Source: a virus
Strand: one strand, 5' to 3'
Virus record (IMG/VR): IMGVR_UViG_3300026518_000670
Location: 1-55,640 of that record
Length of the DNA stretch: 55,640 bases
Shown: positions 36,689 to 44,178 of the stretch, piece after piece
Layout: every line of letters starts with the position of its first letter
Position numbering within the stretch: position 1 is the first letter of the stretch
Position numbers and translations under genes: made by a program
Notes under the pieces: model-generated
Databases searched by the model: none
Told to the model about the DNA's origin: nothing
Seen by the model: only the letters and a program-made list of their open reading frames with translations

Positions 36689-36837
36689 GATTTTTGCTCA
36701 CCCTCTCGCGCGGTGCGAACCCAGGCATTGTGCTGAATCATTCGAGCTACAACCTGTGATCCATGGCCGTACAACGCACCTCGAATAGCAATGGCGAGGA
36801 TCCTGTGCATGGGTATCGTGTGGGTCTCCTGTTTCAT
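36685..36837 (-). CDS. 50-residue gene coupled to large terminase
   Basis: Its ATG overlaps the large-terminase stop (ATGA) and its own stop overlaps the next ATG (ATGA); a GGAAG site lies ~6 nt upstream. The product starts MKQETHTIPMHRILAIAIRG and is basic with a central hydrophobic stretch and a Gln/Lys/Ser tail. Coupling on both sides supports a real gene despite the small size. Function unknown. Confidence 0.5.
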   Translation of the reverse strand: MKQETHTIPMHRILAIAIRGALYGHGSQVVARMIQHNAWVRTAREGEQKS

Positions 36838-38408
36838 GCGGTCTTCCATCCTCGATGGCGCTCTCGGCGCCGGCTTGTTGTGGACTGGTCATTGACACCC
36901 TGCAGCGGATAGCCCTGTGCAAACTGGCGGAAAGCATCCGCACCGTTCGAGGCCCAGTTGTGCAGCGGATAGTCGTGCCAGGCCTGCACCGTGTCATTCC
37001 ACTTGTGCTGGTAGGCTGCCAGCGCCAGCAGTCCACCCCTGCCTTCCCCGGGGATGATCTCTCCGCACCGGGTAGCATCAAATCGACACCGTCCGAACAC
37101 CTGGCGCACCATGTCGATGCCATCGTTGATGTTCTCGATGCGCGGCACCATCACTGTTGGCCTGACCCCGAGGCTTTCCAGGACCTGCAGGCGCGTCATG
37201 TTGCCTTCGGCTGCCCAGTCGGTATTGACCCCGTCATGAGGCAGATAATGGCGGCCGTAGTGATAGCCGAGCTCTTGTAGCTTGCGGGCGTAGAAAGCGG
37301 CTTGTTCGCCGCTGTTTTCGTAGTAGTCGATGAAGTGATGCCAGGGACCGACCTGCTGGTGGAACCAGATCGCCGTCGTGTCGTTCATGCCGATGTCCCA
37401 GAACGTGTTTACTGGCACGCCCGGGATGACCGGTAGATCGCAGACCCGACCATCCTTGTACGCCTTGGTCAGCTGCTTGCCGTAGTACGCCCCCTCCACG
37501 TGCACCGCAAACGCTTCTTCAGGCGTGGAAGGGTGCTCCTGCTTCATCTTGTCGCCCTGCTCTTCAGACTTTTTGACGTACCATGCTTTTTGTCGCGCGC
37601 TGAGCGCGATGCCGTGATCAGCGGCCAAGGTCTCGAAGTAGGCTTCAAGCTCGCTCGGAATGGGCACTCCGTCGGGGTCCAGCACATTGACGGGATCCTC
37701 AAACCACGCGGAAAAGCTGAACCGGTAATCCATGCTGCTCAGCTTGGCCGTTCCGGCCTCGACCATGGCTTGCAGCTTCTGTGCACGCGTGCACATCCGG
37801 TAGAAATCGCCCAGCCTTCCATGGGCCGTGCTCTCGATCGTGCACAGGCAGTCCGGGGGAAGCGTGTTCAGTGCACCTGTTTTGACCTCGCCGGCGCGCA
37901 GCGGCCAGAACGCTCCCATCGGCCCGTATTCGGACACCCAGAGAAACTGCAGGGTGCCACCACGATGGCTGAGACCGACGGTGATTCGGCTTCCATTCGA
38001 CAATTCGATCTCACCGGTCATATCGCGCCTGACCAGCGTACGCACGTCCCTGAGCCACCCTGGCAACCGGTCGTAGGCAAACAGCACCTTGGTGCGGAAA
38101 ACCTTCTCGGCCTCCGAAGCCTGGTGCATCACGATGCCGCATGCGGTGTTGGATCGAAATAACGCGGTATCCAGCGCAAGGATCGAACCCAGCGTGGTCA
38201 TGCCATGCTGGCGGGACTTGAGCTTGATATTGCGTATGTGCATGTTGGCGAGAAACTCGCTCTGCACATGGTTGGGCTTGAAGACGATCTCACGCCCATG
38301 CTTGTCCAGAATCTTGTACAGGTTCGACAGGCGCCATTCCCGATCCTGCAACAGCCGCTTGAGACGATCGATCTTTGCCTGATCTATCTCATGGCTACTC
38401 GGTCGCAT
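36834..38408 (-). CDS. terL: Large terminase subunit
   Basis: 524 residues from the ATG inside the small-terminase gene; an in-frame GTG 36 bp upstream with a GGAAG site is the alternative. The ATPase part has a Walker-A-like KLKSRQHGMTTLG (~50-62) and a following hydrophobic strand with FLWVSEYG as a Walker-B-like site. The nuclease half starts with NTFWDIGMNDTTAIWF, the first acidic motif of the RNase-H-like nuclease, and later has HNWASNGADAFRQFA. It cleaves and translocates DNA into the prohead together with the small subunit. Its stop is coupled to a 50-residue gene. Confidence 0.85.
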   Translation of the reverse strand: MRPSSHEIDQAKIDRLKRLLQDREWRLSNLYKILDKHGREIVFKPNHVQSEFLANMHIRNIKLKSRQHGMTTLGSILALDTALFRSNTACGIVMHQASEAEKVFRTKVLFAYDRLPGWLRDVRTLVRRDMTGEIELSNGSRITVGLSHRGGTLQFLWVSEYGPMGAFWPLRAGEVKTGALNTLPPDCLCTIESTAHGRLGDFYRMCTRAQKLQAMVEAGTAKLSSMDYRFSFSAWFEDPVNVLDPDGVPIPSELEAYFETLAADHGIALSARQKAWYVKKSEEQGDKMKQEHPSTPEEAFAVHVEGAYYGKQLTKAYKDGRVCDLPVIPGVPVNTFWDIGMNDTTAIWFHQQVGPWHHFIDYYENSGEQAAFYARKLQELGYHYGRHYLPHDGVNTDWAAEGNMTRLQVLESLGVRPTVMVPRIENINDGIDMVRQVFGRCRFDATRCGEIIPGEGRGGLLALAAYQHKWNDTVQAWHDYPLHNWASNGADAFRQFAQGYPLQGVNDQSTTSRRRERHRGWKTA

Positions 38409-39321
38409 CGCCAGGGATCCCGGTTCCGGCCCCGTCGATGGCACTTAGCATGTCTTCCAGCGCTCGATGGTTGTGGTCTACCTTACCCTCGAACCGACGC
38501 GTGAACATGCCGATATGTTTGCCGTAGTCGATCAACGCACCCTTCTGATCGTGCGTCAGCACCTGGATACCGTGCTGGGTCATTTTCACGCCGGCGAACA
38601 GCAGCTTGGCTTCAGGGCCAAGATCGCGAGTGTCCTTGATCAGGACCGCCTCGATACCCCTGCCAAAGCACTCCGGGCAGTCTGGGTTCGGGTCGTGATA
38701 CGGGTTGAATCCGGTTCCCCCCTCTTCATCGAACTGATGTTTTGACGGGTTCTTGCAGGCTTCCTTCTGATGTTTTGACGGGTTCTTGCAGGCTTCCTTC
38801 AGTTCTTTCTCCCAGTTCTTCCTGGCCTCGACCATCTCCTGTGGCGTGCGCTGGAACCGATGACCATCGCCCCAGCAGTACCTGCAGCAGCAGCGCCATA
38901 CTTCAGTCAGCTCACGTGCATCGGCCGTGGCGATGGCCACCAGCCTGGCGGCGACATCATCTGCCTCCATACCGTTGCGCTGTGCGATGTCATGCATGCC
39001 TTCCTGAATCTTCGACTGGACCTCCGGAAGAGCAAGCAGGTCCGATGCCTGGGTTCGGGCGCTGCGCGGGCTGTACCCGGCCTCGATCGCAGCCTGACGC
39101 CCATTGTGGTGCACCAGGTAGCGCTGCACGAAGACCTCGACCCTGGAGATGCCTCGCTGCTTCTGCTTTCCTGTGGTTTTGGCAGTGTGGTTGGCGGTCT
39201 TCTTGGCCGGCGAACGCTTGGCCGCAGGCCGCTTCTTCACCGGTGCAGGACGTGCACCCTTGGCCCTACTCGATTTGACGGCCTTGGCGGTTTTCTTGGC
39301 GGTAGTTTTTTTGGTGGCCAT
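38395..39321 (-). CDS. terS: Small terminase subunit with basic tail and Cys block
   Basis: 308 residues. Residues 1-55 are a Lys/Ala/Pro-rich histone-H1-like tail. Residues ~58-125 hold the small-terminase DNA-binding domain (FVQRYLVHHNGRQAAIEAGY, then SARTQASDLLALPEVQSKI). A Cys-rich block (WRCCCRYCWGDGHRFQ, ~143-158, and PDCPECFGRG, ~213) is typical of one small-terminase group and may bind zinc. Between them, an 11-residue unit KEACKNPSKHQ occurs twice in tandem. It recognises the packaging site and recruits the large subunit. No strong ribosome-binding site is seen. Confidence 0.75.
   Translation of the reverse strand: MATKKTTAKKTAKAVKSSRAKGARPAPVKKRPAAKRSPAKKTANHTAKTTGKQKQRGISRVEVFVQRYLVHHNGRQAAIEAGYSPRSARTQASDLLALPEVQSKIQEGMHDIAQRNGMEADDVAARLVAIATADARELTEVWRCCCRYCWGDGHRFQRTPQEMVEARKNWEKELKEACKNPSKHQKEACKNPSKHQFDEEGGTGFNPYHDPNPDCPECFGRGIEAVLIKDTRDLGPEAKLLFAGVKMTQHGIQVLTHDQKGALIDYGKHIGMFTRRFEGKVDHNHRALEDMLSAIDGAGTGIPGDATE
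38734..38799. repeat. Exact 33-bp tandem duplication inside the small terminase gene
   Basis: Positions 38734-38766 and 38767-38799 are identical and in frame, giving two copies of the 11-residue unit KEACKNPSKHQ just before the second Cys cluster. Perfect identity suggests a recent duplication or an unstable repeat. Confidence 0.9.
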
Positions 39322-39339
39322 GTTCGGAAATGTTCAGGA

Positions 39340-39669
39340 TCACTGCGCGCACCGGATCGCCTGCGCGCGCAGCTTTCGATACTCCCTTGCGTCGGTGCCC
39401 TTGAGCTGGAGCAGGACCTTTGCCCGCTCGTCCTGCGACAGGCTGATGTAATTGGCGGGCAACTGGCTGAGCCACTTCTCAAAGCGCTCGAAGGCCTTGG
39501 GCATGCATTCAGCGGGTTTGACTTTGGGCGGTTGCGGCAGCTGCTGGGGCGCCACCGCGGGCGGCTTCGTCATAGAGCTGCATGAACTGGCGAGTACCAG
39601 CAGGATCAGTGCCACGCAGATCAGGAACAGCCGATACCGGCTGCATCTTTGGCAGATGGAAATGAACAT
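39340..39669 (-). CDS. Rz1-like outer-membrane spanin
   Basis: 109 residues, started at an ATG inside the Rz gene in another frame. The N-terminus has a basic start, a hydrophobic segment (FLICVALILLVLASSCSS) with a lipobox-like ASSC at its end, then a Pro-rich segment (PPAVAPQQLPQPPKVKP). These are the hallmarks of Rz1 outer-membrane lipoproteins, which join Rz to fuse the membranes at the last step of lysis. The remainder (~60-109) is helical and longer than in lambda Rz1. Nesting in the Rz gene supports the pairing. Confidence 0.7.
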   Translation of the reverse strand: MFISICQRCSRYRLFLICVALILLVLASSCSSMTKPPAVAPQQLPQPPKVKPAECMPKAFERFEKWLSQLPANYISLSQDERAKVLLQLKGTDAREYRKLRAQAIRCAQ

Positions 39670-39934
39670 TCTGGATCTGCTCCTGCAGGGCATCACCCTG
39701 CGTGTCGATTGTGTGATGCATGTCCAGCAGATTCGCAGACAGACCCTGCTCGCGTTTCTCTTCCTTGGCACGCTGCTTGATCTGTAACCCGGCGCGATGT
39801 GCAATTTCCTGCGTTTGCTGCTGCGCCTGTCGGCGCGTATCGCTGCCGTGCTTCCAACCGCACACCTTCCAACCCACGACGAACCCGAGCACAAACACGG
39901 CCATCGCGATGACAATTTTCCTGGCCAGGGTCAT
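39509..39934 (-). CDS. Rz-like inner-membrane spanin
   Basis: 141 residues. An N-terminal transmembrane segment (IVIAMAVFVLGFVVGWKVCG, ~7-26) precedes a coiled-coil periplasmic part (RRQAQQQTQEIAHRAGLQIK, then KQRAKEEKREQG), followed by a Pro/Ala-rich C-terminus. This is the Rz plan; the last third overlaps the Rz1 gene in another frame. The start overlaps the stop of the 64-residue gene (ATGA). Works with Rz1 to disrupt the outer membrane after the transglycosylase acts. Confidence 0.7.
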   Translation of the reverse strand: MTLARKIVIAMAVFVLGFVVGWKVCGWKHGSDTRRQAQQQTQEIAHRAGLQIKQRAKEEKREQGLSANLLDMHHTIDTQGDALQEQIQNVHFHLPKMQPVSAVPDLRGTDPAGTRQFMQLYDEAARGGAPAAAATAQSQTR

Positions 39935-40125
39935 TGCGGATCAACGATGGTGATGGCAATGGACAACTGCTTCACACCCGCACTCCCGCCATGCGCTTGC
40001 ACATGCTCGATGGCCAGCCGATCGGCCTCTCGACGTGTACGGCAAAGGTATGCCGGCCGCACGCCACTCTTGTCGACCACGACGCCGTAGCATTTCTCCG
40101 GGACACCATCGGTACGCATATTCAT
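39931..40125 (-). CDS. Small hypothetical protein in the lysis cassette
   Basis: 64 residues with no transmembrane segment: a short beta-rich half (KCYGVVVDKSGVRPAYLCRT) and a helical half (RREADRLAIEHVQAHGGS). Coupled to both neighbours by ATGA overlaps. The layout resembles small phage proteins that follow a SPOR-like or KTSC-like fold, but no family is assigned. Confidence 0.45.
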   Translation of the reverse strand: MNMRTDGVPEKCYGVVVDKSGVRPAYLCRTRREADRLAIEHVQAHGGSAGVKQLSIAITIVDPQ

Positions 40126-40454
40126 TTCTTGGTGCTGTTCGTGTGTTGAAGATCGCGAATGTCTTGGGTATTTCTCAGCACCTGGACCTTGATCTCTGCC
40201 GTGGTCTGTCGCATGACCGGAACATCGGAAAGCTGCTTGCTCAGGGCAGAGAGCTGGGCATTGGTCACTGCCTGCTGGGTTTTGATGTCCTGCAGATCAC
40301 TGCCCTGTCTGAGCTGTGTGTCGGAGATGCCTTGGTATGTCAGATATGCAAGTCCCATCAGAGTGGTGCCTGCGGCAGCTACGACCCACTTTTCGATCGG
40401 CCCCAGCTTGAAGTGCCAATGGCCATCATCGTGGCGTTCAATATCCATGCTCAT
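40122..40454 (-). CDS. Single-pass membrane protein with coiled coil (lysis region)
   Basis: 110 residues from the ATG after the transglycosylase end; a longer frame upstream overlaps that gene. A soluble N-terminus (DGHWHFKLGPIEKW) precedes one transmembrane segment (VVAAAGTTLMGLAYLTYQGI, ~26-45), then a helical heptad-rich tail (LQDIKTQQAVTNAQLSALSK). The plan resembles small phage membrane proteins of the holin-accessory or XhlA type. It could be an antiholin or a second holin. Position between transglycosylase and Rz supports a lysis role. Confidence 0.5.
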   Translation of the reverse strand: MSMDIERHDDGHWHFKLGPIEKWVVAAAGTTLMGLAYLTYQGISDTQLRQGSDLQDIKTQQAVTNAQLSALSKQLSDVPVMRQTTAEIKVQVLRNTQDIRDLQHTNSTKK

Positions 40455-41091
40455 TAACCACTCCCGCGGTGCATGGACAAGCAGACTTGCCCCATCCTGC
40501 TTGTACATAACGCGGTGCCAGGGTATGCAAAATCCTTCGTGGGTATCCACGATTCTCAAGCCAAGCCGAGATTGATCGTCCGGCATTGACCACTTCAGTA
40601 TTGCCCCACCATCTACCAGGATTGAGCTGCACATCGCGTGCAGTCCGTTGATCCCGGTACACCCACCCCAAGCCGCCGTTGTATGCAGATAGCGTCATGG
40701 CCCACCGGTCGCATAGTGTTTGTGCTCGAATCGCGCGGTACAGATCCGCGTCGTACCGCGCCGCGCACCGTATTGCCCATCGAGGATCGAACGGTTGTGC
40801 TGGAGCGCAGGCGGTCGGATGCAGTCGGGCCATGTCGCGGGCGGTCGCCGGCATGAACTGGGCCATGCCAAGCGCACCGGCATGTGATCGCGCATCGGGT
40901 TTCCAGGCACTTTCCTGATGCAACTGCGCTGCAAGCGTGGCAATCGGCGCGTTCAGACCAAATTGCTGATGCGCTACGGTGACCACCGTACGGCGCCAGC
41001 GCTGCGCGCCGGATGGAGGTGTCACCGCCAACACCACCACCGGCAGCGCAAGCGCCAGCGCACCCAGTAGGCGAAGGAACCGCCGATTCAT
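40438..41091 (-). CDS. Endolysin: SLT-type transglycosylase
   Basis: 217 residues from the ATG that overlaps the holin stop (ATGA); the longer frame begins upstream in the holin gene. An N-terminal hydrophobic segment (FLRLLGALALALPVVVLAV, ~5-23) may be a signal or signal-arrest sequence. The catalytic domain has AAQLHQESAW with the Glu, then GALGMAQFMPAT and a LSAYNGG motif, as in soluble lytic transglycosylases. It cuts the glycan strands of murein once the membrane is permeabilised. Directly after the holin gene. Confidence 0.8.
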   Translation of the reverse strand: MNRRFLRLLGALALALPVVVLAVTPPSGAQRWRRTVVTVAHQQFGLNAPIATLAAQLHQESAWKPDARSHAGALGMAQFMPATARDMARLHPTACAPAQPFDPRWAIRCAARYDADLYRAIRAQTLCDRWAMTLSAYNGGLGWVYRDQRTARDVQLNPGRWWGNTEVVNAGRSISAWLENRGYPRRILHTLAPRYVQAGWGKSACPCTAGVVNEHGY

Positions 41092-41381
41092 ACCGCCAGG
41101 CTCACGCCGATTATGGTGGCGGCCACGATGACCCCGAGTGTCAGTTTGTCCACCGAGCGTTCGAGCGCTGTCGCACGTTCTGATGGGTCGGTTCTTGCAA
41201 CGTTGCGCGAGATCCAGTAACCACCCCATGCGCCGCTGGCAACCTTCGCGCAGGCTCCGGCCCAGGCCACGAGATACTGCACACCGCCGAACAGCAGTCC
41301 GACAAGCAACGCGCCGATGACGGCCAGCGCCAGCCAGCCCGAAGCGCGCAGGCGCCGGGGTAAATCGATGGGTAGATTCAT
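41088..41381 (-). CDS. Putative holin (class with GYW motif)
   Basis: 97 residues with two or three transmembrane segments: SGWLALAVIGALLVGLLFGG (~13-32), a second around AWAGACAKVASGAWGGYWI and a C-terminal one (LTLGVIVAATIIGVSLAV). The central GAWGGYWISRNVARTDPSER resembles the GYWxDR motif of a known phage holin group. It is the first gene of the lysis cassette, following a promoter-like/terminator region, and overlaps the endolysin gene. It should permeabilise the inner membrane at a set time. Confidence 0.7.
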   Translation of the reverse strand: MNLPIDLPRRLRASGWLALAVIGALLVGLLFGGVQYLVAWAGACAKVASGAWGGYWISRNVARTDPSERATALERSVDKLTLGVIVAATIIGVSLAV

Positions 41382-41446
41382 GGGATGTCCTTATTGCCGC
41401 GCAGTCTGGAATGGAACCGGGTCAATGGCGCCCGTGTCCCGCGCAT

Positions 41447-41474
41447 GAAAAAGCCGGCGGATGCCGGCTCTTTC
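41447..41474 (-). terminator. Terminator-like hairpin upstream of the lysis genes
   Basis: Inverted repeat AGCCGGC / GCCGGCT with a 4-nt loop; on the minus strand it is followed by TTTTTC. It lies ~100 bp downstream of the TTGACA box and ~65 bp before the holin, the arrangement of a late promoter with an antitermination-controlled terminator. The other strand also has a short T-rich run, so it may act both ways. Confidence 0.6.
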
Positions 41475-41547
41475 ATGAGCTTACCAACAGGGGAGATGAA
41501 ATCACGATGTACTTGCTTGGGAGGCAATCCCAGACACGCACGCGAAC

Positions 41548-41576
41548 ATTCAGACCTCTCCGGTTCCCAATGTCAA
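41548..41576 (-). promoter_or_regulatory. Candidate late promoter
   Basis: On the minus strand, TTGACA (41576-41571) is followed after 17 bp by CTGAAT (41553-41548). The -35 box is perfect and the -10 is weak, which fits an activated or regulated late promoter. The -35 overlaps the last of four 11-bp repeats. It would read into the terminator hairpin and then the lysis, packaging and head genes. Confidence 0.45.
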
Positions 41577-41615
41577 CTGCGGGTCAACTGCGGCTTACTT
41601 GCGGGTCAAGTGCGG
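41572..41615. repeat. Four 11-bp tandem repeats
   Basis: Units 41572-41582, 41583-41593, 41594-41604 and 41605-41615 read GTCAACTGCGG, GTCAACTGCGG, CTTACTTGCGG and GTCAAGTGCGG. One helical turn per unit puts all copies on the same face of the DNA. The array ends 3 bp from the stop of the 171-residue gene and runs into the -35 box of the candidate late promoter. This suggests a multimeric activator or antiterminator binding site. Confidence 0.75.
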
Positions 41616-41618
41616 TCC

Positions 41619-42134
41619 TCAGTCCCCGTAGAGAAAGTCACGCGCATCGCTGGCGGCATTCTTCGCTTCGGCTTCCAGATAGGAGACCACATATCGGTAA
41701 ATCTGGCCGAAGTCCCCTTTGCGCATCTTCATGGCCTTGGCCCGGGTCGCATTGCGCTCGGCACGCTTGGGCCAGACCAAATCATTCATCACGAACTGGA
41801 TGACCAGGCGCAATCGTGCGCATCGGGGCCCTTCGAGCATCTTCGCGTACTGTGGCGCGTGCTGCAGTGCCCGCAGGTGTTCGGCATACGTCTGATCGAT
41901 AATGCTCTGAAAGCTCGCTGAACTCTGAAATACGATAGCCAGCGCGACCATCTTGCCAATCGTGTGCTGCGAACTGGCCAGCGCGTGGGCGATGTCCGCC
42001 GGCGTACCTGCTGGCGACGGCTTGCCACCGCGCCCGCCATGCGGCACGACATAGCAACCACGGCCGGCCAGGCGTTCGAGAATCTCGGCAGGCTCCAGGC
42101 GCGCGCGCCCCCAAAGATCATTGCTCTGGCGCAT
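41619..42134 (-). CDS. Candidate late regulator (171 residues)
   Basis: Last gene of the early operon, immediately upstream of the repeat array and promoter. The protein is mostly helical, with a possible helix-turn-helix near 40-60 (GTPADIAHALASSQHTIGKM) and a basic C-terminal region (WPKRAERNATRAKAMKMRKG). No catalytic motif. In lambdoid layouts this site encodes Q or an analogous antiterminator or activator. The inference rests mainly on place; I do not recognise the family. It overlaps the preceding gene by 17 bp. Confidence 0.45.
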   Translation of the reverse strand: MRQSNDLWGRARLEPAEILERLAGRGCYVVPHGGRGGKPSPAGTPADIAHALASSQHTIGKMVALAIVFQSSASFQSIIDQTYAEHLRALQHAPQYAKMLEGPRCARLRLVIQFVMNDLVWPKRAERNATRAKAMKMRKGDFGQIYRYVVSYLEAEAKNAASDARDFLYGD

Positions 42135-42381
42135 CAGCTTTCTCCCCTACAGCTTCTCGGTACGCCTCTTCGTCGAAGACGAATCCGCGGCTCTGGCTCA
42201 CGCACGCCGGGAAAGCCTTTGGCGGCTGCAGACCACACACCGCGCGCCGACCCACAGTAGCGAAGATGTGCGCGCGACGTGTGCAGTAGTTGCATCCACC
42301 ATCCCGAATGACACGCTTGCGTTGTGTCAGGCCCTGCCCGCGTGCCGTGAATCGCTCAGGTTGGGTAAACGCCTTCGTCAT
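42118..42381 (-). CDS. Small Cys-containing hypothetical protein
   Basis: 87 residues from an ATG that overlaps the nuclease gene stop (ATGA); the longer frame extends into that gene. The centre has GGCNYCTRRAHIFAT, then CGLQPPKAFPACV, giving four cysteines that could bind zinc. The C-terminus is acidic (EEAYREAVGEKADAPEQ). Operon position suggests an early DNA-metabolism or regulatory accessory. No family recognised. Confidence 0.5.
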   Translation of the reverse strand: MTKAFTQPERFTARGQGLTQRKRVIRDGGCNYCTRRAHIFATVGRRAVCGLQPPKAFPACVSQSRGFVFDEEAYREAVGEKADAPEQ

Positions 42382-42932
42382 GCCTTGTCCACATAGGCCT
42401 TCCAGACCTCGAGCGCTTCGTCGCACGAGCTGCAGCAATGTGCCTCATAGCCTTCACGCTCGGAATCGAGCAGCCACTTCACCTGGGCCTGACTGGCCTT
42501 GCCGACTCGAGACTTCATCTCGATGTAGAGGCCATGCTTGCCCCCGCGCGCGATCGCGCAGTGAATGTCTGACACGCCGGCTTTCACACCCTCCTGCTGG
42601 AAATGCCAGGCCTCGCGTTTGCCACGCCTGCCCCCATTGGGAATGGCGTAGGTGCGCTCTGCCGGTATCTTGTAGCGGTCCGGGTCGGTGCAGGACAGGT
42701 CGTAGATCCTCGCGAAGAACATCACCTGCTGTTCGTGCTCTTCCTCTTGCCGTCGGGCCGTTGCGTTGGTTGCCTTCTTGCCGCCGACATGGCCAGGCTG
42801 CATCAAAAATCCCTGATCTCCATCGGCGCTCTTGCCCATCTTCTGCTGTTTGTGGTCTTCACCCTCCTGCAAGCGCCTGCGCATCTCCGGCGGCATCGCA
42901 TCCAGGCTTCTGTAACGCAGGCCCCGGCTCAC
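42378..42932 (-). CDS. VRR-NUC domain nuclease
   Basis: 184 residues. Residues ~65-175 fit the VRR-NUC fold: an EHEQQVMFFARI helix, AIPNGGRRGKREAWHFQQEG, then VKAGVSDIHCAIARGGKHGL with the catalytic Asp, and IEMKSRVGKASQAQVKWL with the E-x-K motif, ending in the usual YEAHCCSSCDEALEVWKAYV helix. Such phage nucleases are thought to resolve or nick branched DNA in recombination or packaging. The N-terminal 60 residues are basic and probably disordered. Coupled on both sides by ATGA overlaps. Confidence 0.8.
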   Translation of the reverse strand: MSRGLRYRSLDAMPPEMRRRLQEGEDHKQQKMGKSADGDQGFLMQPGHVGGKKATNATARRQEEEHEQQVMFFARIYDLSCTDPDRYKIPAERTYAIPNGGRRGKREAWHFQQEGVKAGVSDIHCAIARGGKHGLYIEMKSRVGKASQAQVKWLLDSEREGYEAHCCSSCDEALEVWKAYVDKA

Positions 42933-43396
42933 TTGGGCACCTCCAGTCCTGCGGTAGCAAGTTGCTCACGCGCACGCGCTGTCAGGCCTTGCATGGCCTC
43001 GATGAAGCGTGATGTCTCGCTCAATATCTCATCCTGTACGCGCAGGATCACCACCAGCTGCTCGCGGTTCAGGTCGGCATAGGTACTGTCCTGGGCCCGG
43101 ATATGCGGTTCAGGCATTTCAAAGCGGGCATCGAACCCGCCCACCGGTCTGAAGGCGGATGCCTGGCGCCCGTGCGTATCTTTCTTGCCCCCGACAACCT
43201 CGACCAGTCCGGTCTTGCTCATGTGCCGCAGCCGCGCTGCGATCGACATCCTGCTGAGCTGTTCGATCACCCCAGCTGGCCAACCATGCCCCGCAGCCAG
43301 TCCCTGTGCGATGTCCTCCAGCGCCTCGCTGGTGGACGGCCTTCCTGACCGGTGCAGCGCGGCCAGCACGATCTGATTGAGCTTCTCCGATCTCAT
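42929..43396 (-). CDS. Winged-helix DNA-binding hypothetical protein
   Basis: 155 residues. The first ~75 residues resemble a winged helix: RSEKLNQIVLAALHRSGRPS, a recognition-type segment SRMSIAARLRHMSKTGLVEV and a basic wing (VGGKKDTHGRQ). The C-terminal half is helical (NREQLVVILRVQDEILSET). It lies between the helicase loader and the nuclease, with ATGA overlaps, so a replication-linked or regulatory role is likely. No specific family assigned. Confidence 0.5.
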   Translation of the reverse strand: MRSEKLNQIVLAALHRSGRPSTSEALEDIAQGLAAGHGWPAGVIEQLSRMSIAARLRHMSKTGLVEVVGGKKDTHGRQASAFRPVGGFDARFEMPEPHIRAQDSTYADLNREQLVVILRVQDEILSETSRFIEAMQGLTARAREQLATAGLEVPK

Positions 43397-44178
43397 GCCG
43401 AACCCCCTTTGCGGCGCAGGCTCGGCCAGTCACAGGCGATCACCACGCTCTGGTCGTCGGTCAGGCGGTCCCAGATTCGTCCCCCGAGGAACGTGTCCAG
43501 GCCATCCACCTGAGTTCCGTCTTCCTGCTTGCTGGCGTGCGCAGGCAGGTTTGAAATTAGGACCGTCGGCTTGCGTGCCGCGTAGCGTCCGTTCAGCGCC
43601 TCAAACAGCATCAGGATCTCGCCCTCGTTGCCGCGGTGAGCTCCGACGTCGTCCAGAATGAGCAGATCCACGTCGATCAGGTCGCGCAGCGCGTCGGTCT
43701 CGGTCTTGTCTCTGCGTTTCCAGGTATCGCGCTGGTGCCGGATGGCCGCGTATGCGGTCATGAACAGGACGGTGCGGTTGTGAGTGCGGATCAGGACATC
43801 CCCTATCGAGCAGGCCAGGCCGGTCTTTCCAGAACCCATCGGTCCTACCAGCAACAGGTTCGTCCCGCGCTTCTCGATCCTGGGCCAGTTCTCCGCGTAG
43901 CGCTCGCAGCGCTGCCTGGCAAGGCGCGCGCGCTCACGGTCTTCGGGGTCATCGATCGCATGGATGGGGAAACTATCGAAGCTGTACTCGCGGAAGCGGG
44001 CCGGCATCAGCGACGACCCGATTCGCTTCTCGAGCTCCCGGGCGCGCAGCTGGCGCTTGTGCTCGGCATCGCGTCGATGGATCGCCTCCTCATCCTCGCG
44101 TCTGCGAGCCTCGATCAGGGCTTCTCCGGTCATCTGCGGTGTCAATTCGTCAGCGCAGTGCTTGGGGTAGCTGGTCAT
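43393..44178 (-). CDS. DnaC-like helicase loader (AAA+ ATPase)
   Basis: 261 residues from the ATG inside the end of the DUF1376 gene; an upstream frame start is less likely. Walker A is GPMGSGKTGLAC (~112-123), Walker B is VDLLILDDVG (~173-182), and the sensor-I-like TVLISNLP follows at ~210. The C-terminal RIWDRL is the usual Arg-finger-region of DnaC/IstB ATPases. The protein should load the host replicative helicase at the phage origin, with the adjacent DUF1376 protein as initiator. Confidence 0.8.
   Translation of the reverse strand: MTSYPKHCADELTPQMTGEALIEARRREDEEAIHRRDAEHKRQLRARELEKRIGSSLMPARFREYSFDSFPIHAIDDPEDRERARLARQRCERYAENWPRIEKRGTNLLLVGPMGSGKTGLACSIGDVLIRTHNRTVLFMTAYAAIRHQRDTWKRRDKTETDALRDLIDVDLLILDDVGAHRGNEGEILMLFEALNGRYAARKPTVLISNLPAHASKQEDGTQVDGLDTFLGGRIWDRLTDDQSVVIACDWPSLRRKGGSA

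Noticed and set aside
38734-38799. Two-copy repeat considered as a CRISPR fragment
   Set aside because: The units are directly adjacent with no spacer and lie in frame in a terminase gene.
39669-39915. Upstream extension of the Rz1 frame
   Set aside because: It lies in another frame of Rz and lacks Rz1 features; Rz1 is better started at the ATG before the hydrophobic segment.
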